A DNA stretch of 52,315 nt from Nioella sediminis (GCF_001879695.1 NZ_MNBL01000176.1:1-52315); one strand, 5' to 3'. Positions 28,506 to 37,972 are shown, counted from the stretch's first letter. Numbers and translations: made by a program. Notes: a model not told the origin generated them from the letters alone.

Positions 28506-29077
28506 CGGTTCATGCCGTGGTAGTCATCATTGGGCCGCATATCGATGGCAGAGGCCATGCGGTTGGTCATGTTGAAGAAGCTGGCGACCGAGGCAATGTC
28601 GAAGATATCGCGGTCGGTGAACCCCACATCGCGCAAGGCCTGACGGTCAGCCTCTTCGATCTTGTAGCTCGCTTCCGTCATCTGCACGGCGAAATCCAGC
28701 ATCGCGCGCTGGCGCGGGTCCAGATCGGCGACGCGGTAGTTCATCACCAGCATCTCGCCCAGTTTCGGGTCGCCCGACAGGGCGCGCACCGCCTGACCAT
28801 GGGCGGTGAGGCAATAGAAACAGCGGTTCACGGCGGACACCACGACCGCGATCATTTCGCGTTCCAGCTTGGTCAGGTTGCTCTGACCCAGCATCAGGTC
28901 GTTATACATCGCGGTGAAGGCATTCAGCTTGTCCACATCGAACGCGTAGGACGCCAGCACATTGGGGATCATCCCCAGCTTTTCATCGCAGATGTCAAAA
29001 TACCTCTGCGTCGCCTCTGGCAGCGGGTCCAGCGGCGGCAGGTTCAGCGCGGTTGCCTTGGGGTTCGGTTTCGCCAC
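28502..29077 (-). CDS. AhpD-like peroxidase-related protein (carboxymuconolactone decarboxylase family)
   Basis: A 191-residue all-helical protein of the AhpD/CMD superfamily. The redox motif Cys86-x-x-Cys89 with His93 (NRCFYCLTAHG) is intact, as in alkylhydroperoxidases, and the length matches the peroxidase-related subgroup. It probably reduces hydroperoxides in the cytosol, with an unknown electron donor. The start is GTG (29075-29077), preceded by AAAGG. The gene lies in a minus-strand run with a GNAT gene just upstream (3-base gap) and the OmpA-like gene overlapping downstream. Confidence 0.88.
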   Translation of the reverse strand: MAKPNPKATALNLPPLDPLPEATQRYFDICDEKLGMIPNVLASYAFDVDKLNAFTAMYNDLMLGQSNLTKLEREMIAVVVSAVNRCFYCLTAHGQAVRALSGDPKLGEMLVMNYRVADLDPRQRAMLDFAVQMTEASYKIEEADRQALRDVGFTDRDIFDIASVASFFNMTNRMASAIDMRPNDDYHGMNR

Positions 29078-29080
29078 GGA

Positions 29081-29800
29081 TCAGCCTTTCTTGATACGGT
29101 AATGATAAGCACCGGCAGAGGTCATTCCCAGCCCGGCATAGAGAGTTTGGGCGGGTTTGTTGGCTTTGACAACCAAAACGGCAAGATCCCGCGCATTGTG
29201 CCGCGCGGCCCAGTTGGCGGCGCCTTGCATCATGGTGCGGCCAATGCCCTGACGGCGGGCCTCGGGTGACACTTCCAGCGCGTGCAGCATGGCGGTGCCA
29301 TTGTGGATAGCGACGAAGGCGGTGGCGACCGGGTGGTCGTTGTGCCGACCCAGAAGCGCGGTTTTGGGGCCTTTGACTCGGTCCATGACCCCAAGGCGCG
29401 CAGGGCCGATGCCGCCCTCGGCCCAGATCTCTGTCTGCACGGCAAGGGGTGGCCAACAGGGGATTGCGGCGAGCCGATGCAGATCGGCGGTGAGCGTCTC
29501 GACCGGGGCAACAAGGAAATCGACCGGGTCGACAATGTCATAGCCCCTTTCGGCCAAAACAGTGTCTAACAAGGCGTCTTCGGGTCTGATCTGGAACAAC
29601 AGGTCCTGCCCCAGATCGCGGCAGGCCTGCTCGGCTTGTGGGATGTCTTGGGGACGCCAATCGCCCTCTACAGTGACAGACGACACCCGCTTGCCCGCGC
29701 CCTGCCCGTCACGCACCAGCCAGGGGCCGATCCGAGTGATCGAGGCCGCGGGCCATGTGGCCTCGCAGATTTCGAAAAGCCCTGTGTTAGAGACTGTCAT
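29081..29800 (-). CDS. GNAT family N-acetyltransferase
   Basis: A 239-residue protein with the GNAT fold in its C-terminal part. HALEVSPEARRQGIGRTMM around residues 170-190 contains the acetyl-CoA pyrophosphate-binding RRQGIG. LAVLVVKANKPAQTLYAGLG is the next conserved element, with the Tyr that often acts as general acid. The N-terminal 110 residues look like a second, degenerate GNAT-like domain. The substrate is unknown. The ATG at 29800 overlaps the stop of the CinA-like gene, indicating a shared transcript. Confidence 0.88.
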   Translation of the reverse strand: MTVSNTGLFEICEATWPAASITRIGPWLVRDGQGAGKRVSSVTVEGDWRPQDIPQAEQACRDLGQDLLFQIRPEDALLDTVLAERGYDIVDPVDFLVAPVETLTADLHRLAAIPCWPPLAVQTEIWAEGGIGPARLGVMDRVKGPKTALLGRHNDHPVATAFVAIHNGTAMLHALEVSPEARRQGIGRTMMQGAANWAARHNARDLAVLVVKANKPAQTLYAGLGMTSAGAYHYRIKKG

Positions 29801-30525
29801 GACACATCCGGGAAGAGGCGTGCCAGCGCCGTGATGACCTTGTCGATCTGCGGCCCGTCCGTGCCGCGCACAACGATGTTGGAGCCGTAGACGCCGTTCT
29901 GAATGTAGGGGTACGACCCGATAGAGACCTCCGGGTTGTCCTCGGCCAGCTTGGTTAGCGGCCCGGCGATCTCGCCCTCGCCCCGCTCGATCCGAATGGT
30001 CTGCGACAGAAGCGGCGCGCCGCCGGTCAGCGTCGGCAGGACAGAGGCCACCATGGCCTCAAAGACCGATGGAACTCCGGCCATCACATGCACGTTGCGC
30101 AGGGTGAAACCGGGCGCGACGGACACAGGGTTTTCAATCAGCGCGGCCCCATCGGGAATGCGCGCCATGCGCAGGCGGGCCTCGTTCAGCTCCTGCCCGG
30201 ACCGGTCGTAATGGGCCTGCAACAGCGCGCGGGCATCGTCGCGGATGCTGATCGGCGTGTCGAAGGCGGCGGCCACGGCCTCGGCGGTGATGTCATCATG
30301 GGTGGGGCCGATACCGCCAGACGTGAAGACATGGTCATAGGCGGCGGACAGGGCCTGCACGGCGGCAACAATACCGTCATGCGTATCGGCCACGACGCGC
30401 ACCTCGGTCAGGTCAATGCCGTGGCTGGTCAGTTGCTGCGCCAGGTGGTGCATGTTGGAATCGCGGGTGCGGCCCGAGAGGATCTCGTCTCCGATCACCA
30501 GCATGGCGGCGGTGGGGTTGGGCAT
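29797..30525 (-). CDS. CinA-like molybdopterin-binding domain protein
   Basis: A 242-residue MoCF-fold protein related to the N-terminal half of CinA. GDEILSGRTRDSN near residue 12 and TSGGIGPTHDDIT near residue 70 are the hallmark motifs. The C-terminal nicotinamide-mononucleotide amidase half of full CinA is absent, as in many short alphaproteobacterial members. Members of this half hydrolyse ADP-ribose-type nucleotides in some bacteria, and the role here is unproven. It is the first gene of the minus-strand run and is divergent from sfsA, 46 bases away. Confidence 0.88.
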   Translation of the reverse strand: MPNPTAAMLVIGDEILSGRTRDSNMHHLAQQLTSHGIDLTEVRVVADTHDGIVAAVQALSAAYDHVFTSGGIGPTHDDITAEAVAAAFDTPISIRDDARALLQAHYDRSGQELNEARLRMARIPDGAALIENPVSVAPGFTLRNVHVMAGVPSVFEAMVASVLPTLTGGAPLLSQTIRIERGEGEIAGPLTKLAEDNPEVSIGSYPYIQNGVYGSNIVVRGTDGPQIDKVITALARLFPDVS

Positions 30526-30571
30526 GAGCGTGTTCCTTGCCTCTTGTTTGGCTCAGGTATAGGCCCGGTCC

Positions 30572-31306
30572 ATGCGCTTTCAAACCCCTCTCATCCCCGC
30601 CCGGCTGATCCGCCGCTACAAACGCTTTCTGGCCGATTGCAAGCTGGAGGACGGGCGCGAAATCACCGCCCATTGCGCCAATCCCGGTTCGATGATGGGG
30701 CTGGCGGAACCGGGCAGCCTTGTGTGGCTGGAACCCAATGACGACCCGAAGAAGAAGCTGAAATTCGGCTGGCGGCTGGTCGATCACGAAAACGGCCATT
30801 TCACCGGGGTCGATACCAGCCTGCCCAACCGGATGCTGCGCGCCGCGTTGGAGGGGGGCGAGGTTGCGGGGCTGGAGGGGTATGAGACGGTCCGCCCGGA
30901 GGTGAAGTATGGAGAGGCGAGCCGCATCGACTTCCTTCTGCAAGGCGCGGGCCGCCCGGATACCTATGTGGAGGTGAAGTCGGTGACGCTGTCCCGCCAG
31001 CCCGGACTGGCAGAGTTCCCTGACAGCAAGACCGCGCGGGGTGCGAAGCACCTGGCAGAGCTGTCCGCGATGGTGGCAGAGGGCCACCGCGCCGTGATGC
31101 TCTACCTGATCCAGCGCACGGATTGTGAGGGGTTCACCCTCGCGGCGGATATCGACCCGAACTACGCCGCCGCCTATGCTGACGCGCGCAACGCGGGGGT
31201 CGAAACACTGTGCTTCGACTGCCGGATTACGCCCGAGGGCGTATGGCTTGGCGGCCCAAAACGGGTCGAAATCCCTTGGTTAGTGACTATTCCGAAACCT
31301 GAATGA
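30572..31306 (+). CDS. sfsA: Sugar fermentation stimulation protein homologue
   Basis: A 244-residue SfsA family protein. RRYKRFLADCKLEDGREITA and then HCANPGSM are the N-terminal signature. YVEVKSVTL with downstream FPDSKTARGAKHL form the nuclease-like core, whose acidic and Lys residues are conserved. The name comes from E. coli, where it affects maltose metabolism and binds DNA. The biochemical role is uncertain. The ATG is at 30572. Its 3' end overlaps the convergent mscS-like gene by 20 bases. Confidence 0.92.
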   Translation: MRFQTPLIPARLIRRYKRFLADCKLEDGREITAHCANPGSMMGLAEPGSLVWLEPNDDPKKKLKFGWRLVDHENGHFTGVDTSLPNRMLRAALEGGEVAGLEGYETVRPEVKYGEASRIDFLLQGAGRPDTYVEVKSVTLSRQPGLAEFPDSKTARGAKHLAELSAMVAEGHRAVMLYLIQRTDCEGFTLAADIDPNYAAAYADARNAGVETLCFDCRITPEGVWLGGPKRVEIPWLVTIPKPE

Positions 31307-32144
31307 GAGTCTGTGTCGGGAACGGAATGTCGATCCCGGCCTTATCCAGAGCCTCTTTCACCTGCCGCTTCATATCGGCCTCGAAGGAAAACTTGTCCGA
31401 CGAGGCGCACCAGACCCTCACCAGGAAATCCACGGAACTGTCGCCAAGATTGTTGACCTGACAGAACGGCTCCGGCTCCGGTAAGGCGCGCGGGTCGGAC
31501 AGGATGGTGTCGCGGATGACCTGTTCGGCGGTCGCAAGGTTCGATCCGTAGGACACACCGAAGGTCCATTCCGCCCGCCGGGTGTCGTAGACCGAATAAT
31601 TGGTGATCACGCTGCCCCAGACCTGTGCGTTCGGCACGATCACCTGCACATTGTCCAGCGTGGCAAGTTCTGTCGTGTTCAGCGAGATGTCCTTCACCGT
31701 GCCGGAAACCCCTGCAACAGAGACGAAATCGCCCAGTTTGATCGGCCGGAAGAGGATGATCATGACACCCGCCGCGACATTTGACAGGGTGCCTTGCAGC
31801 GCCAGGCCGATCGCCAGACCGGCGGCACCGATGGCAGCGACCAGAGACGTGGTCTGCACCCCGAAGGTATTCAGCACCACCACAACAGCCAGGATCAGCA
31901 CCACATAGCGCAGCAGGTTGCCCAGGAAGGTAAAGAGCGTATCGTCCAGTTCTTCCCGTTCCAGCGCGATCTTGACGATCTTGCGCCGCGCCCATCCGCC
32001 GATGATGAAGGCCGCGAAAAGCAGCAGGATGGCGGCAATCACGCTGCCCACCATCTGGGCCAGGAAATCCAGAGTCAGGACATCGCCCAGGGTGCGGCCC
32101 CCCCCGATATCCAAAGTCATCAGATTGCTCAGCGCTTCCATCAT
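31287..32144 (-). CDS. Small-conductance mechanosensitive channel (MscS family)
   Basis: A 285-residue inner-membrane channel that opens under membrane tension and protects against hypo-osmotic shock. Three hydrophobic helices lie in residues about 25-130. The pore helix has the Gly/Ala-rich AAIGAAGLAIGLALQGTLSN, as in MscS TM3. The following LGDFVSVAGVSGTVKDISL and the C-terminal cage domain are typical. Length matches E. coli MscS (286). The start is at 32144 (MM). The 3' end overlaps sfsA tail-to-tail by 20 bases. Confidence 0.93.
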   Translation of the reverse strand: MMEALSNLMTLDIGGGRTLGDVLTLDFLAQMVGSVIAAILLLFAAFIIGGWARRKIVKIALEREELDDTLFTFLGNLLRYVVLILAVVVVLNTFGVQTTSLVAAIGAAGLAIGLALQGTLSNVAAGVMIILFRPIKLGDFVSVAGVSGTVKDISLNTTELATLDNVQVIVPNAQVWGSVITNYSVYDTRRAEWTFGVSYGSNLATAEQVIRDTILSDPRALPEPEPFCQVNNLGDSSVDFLVRVWCASSDKFSFEADMKRQVKEALDKAGIDIPFPTQTLIQVSE

Positions 32145-32275
32145 CCATGCTCCTTGTGCCTGTCGCTTGCGCCATGGCTATCGCAAAGCGGCACGGGCGG
32201 CAATTCACCCCGCCCTCTGGCATCCGGGCGCGTCCTGCCATAGGTTGCAGCCCGAAAAGGCCAAGGAGCGCTACG

Positions 32276-33085
32276 TTGGATAAGTTCGAAGGCCGTCTGA
32301 CCCGGGACGGCATCCGCATTCACAACCCATCTGATTTCGCCGGCATGCACAAGGCCGGCGCATTGGCGGCGCGCATCCTCGATGACATTGCCGGGATGGT
32401 CGAACCGGGCCAGACGACCGAGGCGATTGATGCCGAAATCGAGCGGATGGTGAATGACGCGGGCGCCAAATCCGCCACCATCGGCTATAAGGGCTATCAG
32501 CACGCCAGCTGTATTTCGGTCAATCACGTGGTCTGCCACGGCATTCCGGGGCCGAAGACACTCAAGAACGGCGATATCCTGAATATCGACGTCACCGTGA
32601 TCGTCGATGGCTGGTTTGGCGACACCAGCCGGATGTATGTGGCTGGCAGCCTCAGCCGCAAGGCGGAACGGCTGGTGCAGGTCACCCATGATGCCCTGTT
32701 CAAGGGGATCGAGGCGGTCAAGCCCGGCAACACGTTCGGTGATATCGGGCACGCGATCCAAGCCTATGTCGAGGCGCATCGCATGTCCGTTGTGCGCGAT
32801 TTCTGCGGTCACGGGCTGGGGCAGGTCTTTCACGCGCCGCCCAATGTGCTGCATTACGGTCGTCCCGGCACCGGCCCCACGCTGGAAGAGGGCATGTTCT
32901 TCACCATCGAGCCCATGGTGAACCTCGGCCGCCCCGAAACCAAGGTTCTGGCCGATGACTGGACCGCCGTGACCCGCGACAAGAGCCTCAGCGCCCAGTT
33001 CGAACATTCCATCGGCGTGACGGCGGATGGGTTCGACATCTTCACCCTGTCCCCCGGCGGCAAGTTCCACCCCACCTGGGCATAG
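32276..33085 (+). CDS. map: Methionine aminopeptidase, type I
   Basis: Removes the initiator methionine from new proteins in the cytoplasm. The protein is 269 residues if it starts at the TTG at 32276. That codon is preferred because AAGGAG (32262-32267) lies eight bases before it and because the protein then begins as family members do (DKFEGRLTRDGIRIHNPSDF). The metal-binding Asp pair lies in LNIDVTVIVDGWFGDTS, His in FCGHGLGQVFH, and Glu residues in FTIEPM and QFEHSI, all present. An ATG at 32147 would add 43 unrelated residues. The gene is divergent from the mscS-like gene. Confidence 0.93.
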   Translation: MDKFEGRLTRDGIRIHNPSDFAGMHKAGALAARILDDIAGMVEPGQTTEAIDAEIERMVNDAGAKSATIGYKGYQHASCISVNHVVCHGIPGPKTLKNGDILNIDVTVIVDGWFGDTSRMYVAGSLSRKAERLVQVTHDALFKGIEAVKPGNTFGDIGHAIQAYVEAHRMSVVRDFCGHGLGQVFHAPPNVLHYGRPGTGPTLEEGMFFTIEPMVNLGRPETKVLADDWTAVTRDKSLSAQFEHSIGVTADGFDIFTLSPGGKFHPTWA

Positions 33086-33212
33086 GCACCAAGATCATGG
33101 CCCGATCCAAAGCCCCCGGAGATAACAAAAACCCTTGAACCAACGCCGCTCACTTGGCCATTAGAGTGTAGTGCGTCGCAAAAGGCGTGTGATGTCTTGG
33201 GGGGACATAGTC

Positions 33213-34028
33213 ATGAAGAAGCAAAGCACGCTGGACCTGGAGTTCATGGCGCTATTGTCAGAGGTCATGTTTGGGCACGGCTTTGCCCATTATGGCTATT
33301 TCGAGGGCGGCAAAGCCCCGGATCTTACAGGTCAGTCCCTCAGCAACGCGCAACAGGCCTATTTCGACAAACTTGCAGGCGCGATCCCCGACGGCGTGAA
33401 GACGATCTTCGAGATCGGCTCTGGCACGGGCGCAAACGCGCTGGCGCTGATCGATCGGGGCTATGACATGACGCTGCTGTCGCCCTCCGTGCAGATGAAC
33501 CAGATGGCGCGCGAGAAGTTGCCCGCCGGCACCGAGGTGATCGACGCGACCCTTGAGGAATTCGAGCGCGACGACATGTTCGACATATGCCTCTACGCAG
33601 AAAGCTTTCACTACATCGACATGACCTCTGCGCTGGCCAAAACCGAACGCCACGCGCGCGAGGGGTTTGTTCTCTTCGACTACTTCCGCCGCGAAGCCCA
33701 CCGAGAGACCGACCGGACCCACTCGACCCATGCCGAATTTCTGGCAGCACTGGAGGCGCAGGGCGCCTTCGAAGTTGTCTCGGACGAGGACGTGACAGCA
33801 GAGATCGCGCCTACTTTCGAGATCATGAATTACGTTCAGACCGAAAAGCTCGCGCCGTTTCTGGAACGTTTCCGGGGTGAATTCGCCCGCGAAAAACCAT
33901 GGCGCTCCTGGGTGTTGGAAAAATTCGCGGGAAAGAAGCTGAATCGCCTGGCGACACCCTCCAAACGCCCGGGCTTCTTCGAAGAGCAGAACGAGTATCA
34001 CCTGATGGTGATGAAGCGGCGGAACTGA
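33213..34028 (+). CDS. Class I SAM-dependent methyltransferase
   Basis: A 271-residue methyltransferase. Motif I IFEIGSGTGANALALIDRGY (around residue 70) binds S-adenosylmethionine, and MTLLSPSVQMNQMA follows where the acidic ribose-binding residue normally sits (Ser here). The DICLYAESFHYID segment is motif IV-like. The C-terminal half is helical and unassigned. The substrate is unknown. The ATG at 33213 lies behind GGGGGGA. Earlier starts at 33171 (GTG) and 33192 (ATG) are possible but have weaker ribosome-binding sites. No partner genes are evident. Confidence 0.82.
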   Translation: MKKQSTLDLEFMALLSEVMFGHGFAHYGYFEGGKAPDLTGQSLSNAQQAYFDKLAGAIPDGVKTIFEIGSGTGANALALIDRGYDMTLLSPSVQMNQMAREKLPAGTEVIDATLEEFERDDMFDICLYAESFHYIDMTSALAKTERHAREGFVLFDYFRREAHRETDRTHSTHAEFLAALEAQGAFEVVSDEDVTAEIAPTFEIMNYVQTEKLAPFLERFRGEFAREKPWRSWVLEKFAGKKLNRLATPSKRPGFFEEQNEYHLMVMKRRN

Positions 34029-34190
34029 TCAGGGTAAAGCGCCCATTGTGCTTGGCAAAGCGCGGGGAAGCGTCCTTGCAGCTGGTGGCGGCAGCTTCGT
34101 GACGACCAGTTTCAAAACCGGAAACCGACACCGGTTTGACCGCTGGCCACAATGCTCCTACGGTCGCCGGATCAACGCGAAGGGGGCGAC

Positions 34191-34868
34191 ATGCGGATTT
34201 TCCTGGCATTCATTCTGGCACTCTCTGGCCTGGCCGGCAGCGCCTCGGCTCAGGTCTCCGGCAGCGTAGAATTCAACCTGTTCAACCTTCAGGGCGCTAC
34301 GACGAACCGGGTGTTCCTGTTCGATGACGGCTATGCGCAGCAATTCGGTATCGAGGTTCCCGCGCCCTTTTCGCTGTCGGTCCCGAACCAGGACCAGGTA
34401 GAGCTGATCGCAGAGGGCCAGCCCGATGGCGGGGCCTTCGTGAGATTGACCTTCGCCACCGGAGAGCCGCGCCAGTTCGTCGAGAACATACAGGTGGTGA
34501 CGGCCACCATTCCCATGGCGGAAGAGGCCGAAAGCCCGCATGACCTGCGCCTGCAATTGTCGGCCAACCTGCTGCAAGAGCAGGTCTTTCCCGTGGCCGT
34601 GGATGGCTTTGAAGAGGCCGAGATCCTCGCCATCGAGGTATTCGAGTTCGAAGGGCACACGGGCGTCCATCTGGTCGGACGCTACACCGACCCGGACATC
34701 GGCCCGATGCTGTTGCGCCTGACCGCCCATCCCAACCCGACCCGGCCCGAAAGCTATCTGACCGTGGCCAATATCAACCTGTCGCTGGTGCCCGTCACCG
34801 ATGGCGACACCCTGCGCCGCAGCCTGTCCAGCCGGGTGGCAAACGGGCTGACCTACCTGCCGGAGTAA
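34191..34868 (+). CDS. Exported protein of unknown function
   Basis: A 225-residue protein with a clear signal peptide (MRIFLAFILALSGLAGSASA, cleavage after about residue 20). The mature part is rich in Glu, Phe and Val and poor in Lys and Cys, suggesting a soluble beta-rich periplasmic protein. I recognise no domain. The ATG at 34191 is chosen because AAGGGGGCG precedes it and the signal peptide starts there. radC starts 35 bases after the stop, but a functional link is doubtful. Confidence 0.8.
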   Translation: MRIFLAFILALSGLAGSASAQVSGSVEFNLFNLQGATTNRVFLFDDGYAQQFGIEVPAPFSLSVPNQDQVELIAEGQPDGGAFVRLTFATGEPRQFVENIQVVTATIPMAEEAESPHDLRLQLSANLLQEQVFPVAVDGFEEAEILAIEVFEFEGHTGVHLVGRYTDPDIGPMLLRLTAHPNPTRPESYLTVANINLSLVPVTDGDTLRRSLSSRVANGLTYLPE

Positions 34869-34903
34869 CGCGCCGTTAACCATTCCGGGCGAATCCTCGG
34901 GGC

Positions 34904-35680
34904 ATGACCCGTAGAAAAACCCGATTCGAGGAACAGCGCCTGCCCGGTTTCGAATTCGATCCGGGGGCCGGGGCCACCCCGGTTGTCCCGCGCCTCGATC
35001 GACTTGTCGAAGATCATCGCAAATTCCACCGCCAACGCCTGCGCCAGCGATTTACGAAGGGCGGCGCGGCGGCTGTACCGGATTACGAACTGCTGGAGAT
35101 GCTGCTCTATCGCGCCATCCGGCGTGGGGATACCAAACCTCTGGCCAAACGGCTGCTGGCCGCCTTCGGCGATCTCAACCATGTGCTGGCCGCCCCGCCC
35201 GCGCGGTTGAAAGAGGTCAATGGCGTGGGCGATGCCGTGGTGTTCGAGCTGAAGCTTATCGAGGCCATCGGTCATCGCATGGCGCGCGCCAAGGTGATCA
35301 ACAGACCGCTGCTGTCCTCCTGGGATGCGCTGCTGGACTATTGCCAGTCAGCAATGGCGCATCGGGACCTGGAACAGTTTCGCATTCTCTTCCTCGACCG
35401 AAAGAACGTGCTGATCGCCGACGAGGCGCAACAGACCGGTACGGTGGACCATGTTCCCGTCTACCCGAGAGAGGTGGTGAAACGCGCGCTGGAACTGAAT
35501 GCCTCGGCGCTGATCCTCGTCCACAACCATCCGTCCGGCGACCCGACGCCGAGCCAGGCAGATCTGGACATGACCAACGCCATCCGCGATGCCGCCGAAG
35601 TGCTGAATATCGTGATCCACGATCATCTGATCATCGGCAAGTCCGCAACCCTCAGCTTCCGCTCGGAGGGATACCTGTAA
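34904..35680 (+). CDS. radC: RadC family protein (JAB-type domain)
   Basis: A 258-residue RadC/DUF2466 protein. A helix-hairpin-helix-like segment ([20 protein letters not shown]) lies near residue 100. The JAB/MPN metalloprotease-like domain occupies the C-terminal half, with [18 protein letters not shown] carrying the His-x-His and Asp metal ligands near 205-222. Despite the name, a role in recombination repair is not supported experimentally for the family, and the function is open. The start ATG is at 34904, and the next gene is convergent. Confidence 0.92.
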   Translation: MTRRKTRFEEQRLPGFEFDPGAGATPVVPRLDRLVEDHRKFHRQRLRQRFTKGGAAAVPDYELLEMLLYRAIRRGDTKPLAKRLLAAFGDLNHVLAAPPARLKEVNGVGDAVVFELKLIEAIGHRMARAKVINRPLLSSWDALLDYCQSAMAHRDLEQFRILFLDRKNVLIADEAQQTGTVDHVPVYPREVVKRALELNASALILVHNHPSGDPTPSQADLDMTNAIRDAAEVLNIVIHDHLIIGKSATLSFRSEGYL

Positions 35681-35715
35681 TCGCCCTGACGGCGGGCCTG
35701 ACCAAGCGCGACCGT

Positions 35716-36390
35716 TTAGTGATCCCCCACGAAGGGCGCATCATCGCCCCATAGCTCGGACACTCGTGCATCGCGCCCGCACCCCTGCCGATACAGCCCA
35801 TAGGCCACCGATTTCCGGCGCGGGCCAAAGCGGGTCAGGATCAGGTCTTCGCTGCGGTAGTAGTTCTGGTGGTATTCCTCCGCCGGCCAGAACGGTGCGG
35901 CATCCAGCACCGGCGTGACAACCGTCTGCCCAAGCTGCGCCGCTGCAGCGGCGATCTCGGCTTCTGCAATTGCGCGCTCCTCACCCGTATTCACGAAGAT
36001 CGCAGTGCGATAGCTGTCGCCCCGGTCGCAGAACTGACCACCGTCGTCGGTCACGTCGATGGACCGCAGAAACAGGTGGATCAAGTCCCGATATGGCAGC
36101 AGGTCGGCATCATAGGTGATCTCCACCACCTCGTAATGGCCGGTCCCGCCGCGCGTCACGTCGCGGTAGCTGGGGTTATCCACTGTACCCCCGGCAAAGC
36201 CCGACACCGCCTCTATCACGCCATCGACGCTTTCAAAATCGCTCTCGACGCACCAGAAACAGCCGCCCGCGACCACGGCGGTGCGGATCTCTTCCGCGTT
36301 TGCGCGGCTGTGGCTGGCGATCAGGCCCAAACCGATGAACAGCGCGAGGGCGGGGATCTTCAGATGATGTGCGATGCGAATGCGGGGCAT
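35716..36390 (-). CDS. msrA: Exported peptide-methionine (S)-S-oxide reductase
   Basis: Reduces methionine-S-sulfoxide in oxidised proteins. The 224-residue protein starts with a signal peptide ([21 protein letters not shown]), so it should act in the periplasm. The catalytic Cys44 lies in [13 protein letters not shown], with [13 protein letters not shown] as the substrate-pocket motif. A further Cys near the C-terminus (YRQGCGRDA) may serve as the resolving residue. The ATG at 36390 is preferred because GAGGAG precedes it. A longer frame upstream would replace the signal peptide start with 49 residues of unlikely sequence. No msrB is seen in the window. An external electron donor is needed and is not evident here. 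Confidence 0.92.
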   Translation of the reverse strand: MPRIRIAHHLKIPALALFIGLGLIASHSRANAEEIRTAVVAGGCFWCVESDFESVDGVIEAVSGFAGGTVDNPSYRDVTRGGTGHYEVVEITYDADLLPYRDLIHLFLRSIDVTDDGGQFCDRGDSYRTAIFVNTGEERAIAEAEIAAAAAQLGQTVVTPVLDAAPFWPAEEYHQNYYRSEDLILTRFGPRRKSVAYGLYRQGCGRDARVSELWGDDAPFVGDH

Positions 36391-36522
36391 GACTTCGGTC
36401 TCCTCTCTGGTCCATGCATCGCGCCAGGGGTGATGAAATACAACGCAAGACCGCGTGAGCTCACGCCAGCTTGAGCCGCTGTTACGGCCCCGGCGCGCGC
36501 TTGCGAAATCGCGATTCCGTCT

Positions 36523-36566
36523 GTACGGGGGGTGCACGGGGGGTGTACGCCCGGTGTACGGGGGGT
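36523..36566. repeat. Four tandem 11-bp units just upstream of a sulfotransferase-like gene
   Basis: GTACGGGGGGT (36523), GCACGGGGGGT (36534), GTACGCCCGGT (36545) and GTACGGGGGGT (36556) follow one another without spacers and end six bases before the ATG at 36573. The last unit provides the purine-rich stretch that would serve as the Shine-Dalgarno sequence. Gain or loss of units would change the leader but not the reading frame of the gene. Confidence 0.85.
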
Positions 36567-36572
36567 GACGCC

Positions 36573-37289
36573 ATGAAAATCGCGATGTGGTCGGGTCCGC
36601 GCAACCTGTCGACGGCGATGATGTACGCCTTCGGAAACCGCGCCGATTGCGCCGTGGTGGACGAGCCGTTCTACGCCGCCTACCTGGCGAAAACAGGGCT
36701 GGATCATCCGATGACCACCCAGATCCTCGCCGCGCAGCCGCACGATCCGCAGGTTGTTGCCGATGCGCTGTCCGGCCCCAATCCGGACGGAAAACCCCAT
36801 TGGTATCAAAAGCATATGACCCAGCACATGATTGCCGGCGTGCCCCGTCTTTGGATGCGCGATGTGGTCAATGTCTTCCTGATCCGCCACCCGGCGCGGG
36901 TGATTGCCAGCTATGCCGCCAAGCGTGAAAACCCGAGCCTCGACGATATCGGCTTCCGCCAACAGGCGGAGCTTTATCAGGAGGTCCAGTCCTTCGGCGG
37001 CAACCCGGTCGTGATCGACAGCCACGATATCCGCGACAATCCCCGCGTGATGCTGGAAAAACTATGTGATGCCATAGGGTTAGACTTCGATCCCGCGATG
37101 CTGTCCTGGCCCGAAGGCGGCCACAAGGATGACGGTGTCTGGGCCCCGCATTGGTACGGCGCGGTCTGGAACAGCACCGGATTCGCGGGCGCGGAAGGGC
37201 CATTGCCCAGGCTTGAAGGCGACGCCGCAAAGCTCTGTGAAGAGGCGATGCCCTACTACCTGCAAATGGCCCCGAACGCGCTGAAATAA
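36573..37289 (+). CDS. Sulfotransferase-like protein
   Basis: A 238-residue P-loop protein of the sulfotransferase superfamily. [19 protein letters not shown] at residues 5-23 fits the 5'-phosphosulfate loop, and [17 protein letters not shown] (around 107-123) fits the 3'-phosphate site. Members of this subgroup are often found near branched-chain aminotransferases and are poorly characterised, so the substrate is unknown. The ATG at 36573 is supported by the family start. Upstream in-frame codons run through the 11-bp repeats. The gene is divergent from msrA, with 182 bases between the two start codons. Confidence 0.8.
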   Translation: MKIAMWSGPRNLSTAMMYAFGNRADCAVVDEPFYAAYLAKTGLDHPMTTQILAAQPHDPQVVADALSGPNPDGKPHWYQKHMTQHMIAGVPRLWMRDVVNVFLIRHPARVIASYAAKRENPSLDDIGFRQQAELYQEVQSFGGNPVVIDSHDIRDNPRVMLEKLCDAIGLDFDPAMLSWPEGGHKDDGVWAPHWYGAVWNSTGFAGAEGPLPRLEGDAAKLCEEAMPYYLQMAPNALK

Positions 37290-37388
37290 AAATTCTTCCT
37301 GCCGCTGAAACTCTTTCCGGCCCCGTCTCGTGACTCCCCCATGCCACCCGATCCTGAGTGGCCCGATAACCTAGGGAGATACGAGACA

Positions 37389-37802
37389 ATGAGAACGATC
37401 CTTCTGAGCACAGCCCTGTTTTTTGCCGCCAATGCAGTCTTTGCGGCGGGTCATGCCATGGCGCCGTCTGTCACCGCCTCTGACCAGGACGTGTCCGGCG
37501 GCACCGTGACCGCCGAGGCCGTCGTCGCGCCCGCGAATGGCTGGATGGTCGTGCACCGCACCGATGCCTCCATGGCCCCCGGTCCGGTGGTCGGCTATGC
37601 GCCGCTGCGCGAGGGCGAAAATGTTGATGTCACGGCGATTCTCCAGGAAGCCGTGGTCGCTGGCGACATGCTGATGCTCATGATCCACGGTGAAGACGGC
37701 GGCATGATGACCGGCGGCTTCGAATACACGCTTGGCGCCACCGAGGACGGCCCGATCCGCGTCGACGGCAACCTCGTCATGACGACGATCACCGCGCAAT
37801 AA
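37389..37802 (+). CDS. Exported DUF7282-like protein
   Basis: A 137-residue exported protein. A signal peptide ends after about residue 19 (LLSTALFFAANAVFAAG). The mature part reads as a small beta-sandwich with VTAEAVVAPANGWMVVHRTD, VVGYAPLREGENVDVTA and a Met-rich MLMLMIHGEDGGMM. This pattern matches the DUF7282 type found in archaeal and alphaproteobacterial exported proteins. The Met/His cluster might bind metal, which is speculation. The ATG at 37389 follows AGGGAGATACGAGACA. A hairpin terminator follows. Confidence 0.78.
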   Translation: MRTILLSTALFFAANAVFAAGHAMAPSVTASDQDVSGGTVTAEAVVAPANGWMVVHRTDASMAPGPVVGYAPLREGENVDVTAILQEAVVAGDMLMLMIHGEDGGMMTGGFEYTLGATEDGPIRVDGNLVMTTITAQ

Positions 37803-37842
37803 CGGTCTGAAGTTCAGTCACTCCGCCTTGGTGCCAGTCTGG

Positions 37843-37869
37843 CCGGCCCACCCTGTGTGGGCCGGTTTC
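37843..37869 (+). terminator. Rho-independent terminator-like hairpin
   Basis: A perfect 9-bp stem CCGGCCCAC (37843-37851) and GTGGGCCGG (37857-37865) with loop CCTGT is followed by TTTC. It lies 40 bases after the DUF7282-like gene and 100 bases before the Hint gene, so it probably separates the two transcripts. Confidence 0.6.
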
Positions 37870-37972
37870 TGCACATGGAACGCCGGACCACTGGGATTTT
37901 CGGAAACCCTGTTTATACTGGGGACAGCAGTAGTAGAGTTCGTGTTCCCAAAGTGGATTAAGCAGGCGCCCC

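Noticed and set aside
36391-36572. N-terminal extensions of msrA and of the sulfotransferase-like gene into the divergent gap
   Set aside because: Both extensions lack family similarity. MsrA would lose its signal-peptide start, and the other extension is just the translated 11-bp repeats. The gap more likely holds two promoters.
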